From assembly GCA_012027055.1 (NCBI GenBank), contig VEPF01000211.1:1-6746 (forward strand): a DNA stretch of 6,746 nt, written 5' to 3'. Positions 6,077-6,746 of this stretch are shown here, piece after piece (within the stretch, counting starts at the first letter, position 1; each line of letters starts with the position of its first letter). This DNA comes from Gemmatimonadota bacterium (GTDB taxonomy: Bacteria; Gemmatimonadota; Gemmatimonadetes; Longimicrobiales; RSA9). The notes under the pieces were generated by a model, which was not told the origin of the DNA, ran no database searches, and saw nothing but the letters and a program-made list of their open reading frames with translations. Both the position numbers and the translations under genes were made by a program.

Positions 6077-6334
6077 ATGCACCGCATGCTGCTCATCACC
6101 GGCTCGGAGCTGCTTTCCGACCGACGTCTGCACCAACTGATCTTCCGGTACACCGGCAGCGCGCGTGAAACGCGCGTCATCGTGCGGCGGATCCGGCGGG
6201 CCATGCGCCGCGGTCGGATTCAAAGCTGCATGATCCAGTCGGCTCCACCCCGGGAACCCACCACCGGGGAAGGACGCTGGCGAGTGCTGGTGAGCTACCT
6301 CGACCTGCAACCGCTGTCCGCCACGCACGGCTGA
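6077..6334 (+). CDS. Unrecognised 85-residue basic protein under c-di-AMP riboswitch control
   Basis: I do not recognise a family. The frame begins at the only possible start region, because an in-frame TGA lies at 6071; GGGGGTGAG is a good ribosome binding site six or so bases before ATG. Codon third positions are strongly G/C as in neighbouring genes, supporting real coding. The protein has no signal peptide or membrane segment. Residues 1-25 are mildly hydrophobic (MLLITGSELL, HQLIF); residues 28-50 form an arginine-dense, probably helical stretch (RETRVIVRRIRRAMRRGRI); the tail ends in a beta-like segment GRWRVLVSYLD. Net charge is highly positive, so nucleic-acid or membrane-surface binding is possible but unproven. 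It stands alone between the riboswitch and a strong hairpin, so it appears to be the sole target. It could also be a fragment of a once longer gene. Confidence 0.65.
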   Translation: MHRMLLITGSELLSDRRLHQLIFRYTGSARETRVIVRRIRRAMRRGRIQSCMIQSAPPREPTTGEGRWRVLVSYLDLQPLSATHG

Positions 6335-6342
6335 GGTATTGC

Positions 6343-6389
6343 CCGGCGCGGCCCGTCCCTCGCGCTCTCGAGGGACGCGGCCGCGCCGG
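6343..6389 (+). terminator. Long terminator-like hairpin after the 85-residue gene
   Basis: Nine bases after the stop, 6343-6362 pairs with 6369-6389 in 20 base pairs with one bulged C (6378) and a six-base loop (CGCTCT). The arms include GGCGCGGCC and GTCCCTCG. Only GTTCC follows, so it lacks the T-run of a textbook intrinsic terminator; GC-rich bacteria often use such hairpins. It separates the riboswitch unit from rnz. Confidence 0.7.
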
Positions 6390-6406
6390 TTCCGGATCCC
6401 GCTCGG

Positions 6407-6436
6407 TTGCTGCACCCCTGCCGCCCGGCATAGCTT
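6407..6436 (+). promoter_or_regulatory. Predicted promoter for rnz
   Basis: TTGCTG (6407-6412), 18 bases, TAGCTT (6431-6436). It parallels the rpiA promoter base for base at several positions (TTGC, CACCC, CATA-CTT) with the same spacing, and lies between a strong hairpin and rnz. Transcription would start near 6443-6444. Confidence 0.5.
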
Positions 6437-6443
6437 CACCGCC

Positions 6444-6536
6444 ATGTGTATCATCCTGCTCACGCTCGGGATGGCCGGCTTCGGACTTCGGCCGGGACGC
6501 CCCGGCCGTCCTGGTTTCCGCGCTCGCGTGGCATGA
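6444..6536 (+). CDS. Possible leaderless 30-codon ORF overlapping rnz
   Basis: The ATG is seven bases after the -10 box, the position expected for transcription start, so this could be read as a leaderless message. It encodes a hydrophobic beginning (MCIILLTLGMAGFGL) followed by a Gly/Arg/Pro-rich end (RPGRPGRPGF) and stops in a TGA overlapping the rnz ATG by four bases. rnz has no convincing Shine-Dalgarno sequence, which would fit coupling. No family is recognised; it may be chance. Confidence 0.25.
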   Translation: MCIILLTLGMAGFGLRPGRPGRPGFRARVA

Positions 6537-6746
6537 TCCGGGTGACGTTCCTGGGCACCGCTGCCTCCCGGCCGACCGTCAGCCGGAACGTGACCGCGCT
6601 GCTGGTGCAGCGGGGCGGGGAGCCGTTGCTGTTCGATTGCGGCGAGGGCACGCAGCGGCAGATGAAGCGCTTCGGCACCGGGTTTGGGGTGAACGACGTC
6701 TTCATTACCCACCTGCATGCCGATCACTTCCTGGGCATCACCGGGC
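6533..6746 (+). CDS. rnz: Ribonuclease Z, N-terminal part (tRNA 3' endonuclease)
   Basis: The frame is open to the window end, giving the first 71 residues of a protein usually near 300. The start MIRVTFLGTAASRPT matches the first strand of RNase Z (FLGT followed by the substrate loop); LLFDCGEGTQRQM (33-44) is the family hallmark; and THLHADH (59-65) is the metallo-beta-lactamase HxHxDH zinc motif with His60, His62, Asp64 and His65. The enzyme cuts precursor tRNAs just after the discriminator base, needed especially when CCA is not encoded, as in the tRNA-Leu of this window. Arylsulfatase-like members of the superfamily are less likely given DCGEGTQ. The ATG overlaps the stop of a small upstream frame. 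Confidence 0.93.
   Translation, partial: MIRVTFLGTAASRPTVSRNVTALLVQRGGEPLLFDCGEGTQRQMKRFGTGFGVNDVFITHLHADHFLGITG

Noticed and set aside
6444..6476. MCIILL start resembling the TANGO2/NRDE protein family
   Set aside because: The NRDE motif and the following conserved region are absent and the frame stops after 30 codons.
5936..6727. A 263-codon minus-strand open frame over the riboswitch, the 85-residue gene and rnz
   Set aside because: It spans the antisense of a structured RNA and of RNase Z motifs, with no recognisable protein features.

Overview
This is a GC-rich window (roughly two thirds G+C by eye), and every recognisable gene is on the + strand. It looks like a chromosomal segment of a free-living, arginine-prototrophic bacterium. 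Gene content, a Bacteroidetes-like TAnnTT -10 element upstream of several units, and an ArgH with a GLPSGYNKDLQEDK-type segment fit Gemmatimonadota or a neighbouring phylum better than Actinobacteria. That placement is an inference and is weak.

Left part (1-3557) is an arginine cluster: the 3' end of argD (acetylornithine aminotransferase), argG (argininosuccinate synthase) and argH (argininosuccinate lyase). Together they cover N-acetylglutamate semialdehyde transamination and the last two steps from citrulline to arginine. argG and argH touch through TGATG. argG as given is interrupted by a single-base frameshift at about 1204; adding one G to a GG run restores a full-length 420-residue enzyme, so this is either a sequencing error or a very recent lesion.

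Middle (3558-5268): a promoter-bearing gap, then rpiA and rpe (ribose-5-phosphate isomerase and ribulose-5-phosphate 3-epimerase) overlapping by ATGA, which form a two-gene non-oxidative pentose-phosphate unit. A tRNA-Leu(UAA) gene with its own likely promoter follows.

Right part (5269-6746): a small exported protein with a TagO/VasI-like layout; then, in a stretch without a recognisable protein family, a clear cyclic di-AMP riboswitch (ydaO-yuaA class, about 5889-6024). It is followed by a short leader ORF, a GC hairpin and an unrecognised 85-residue basic protein. A 20-bp terminator-like hairpin closes that unit. A promoter, a possible leaderless 30-codon ORF and the start of rnz (ribonuclease Z) run off the window end. 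The most interesting part is the c-di-AMP riboswitch commanding a small protein of unknown function, rather than the usual cell-wall hydrolase or potassium transporter.
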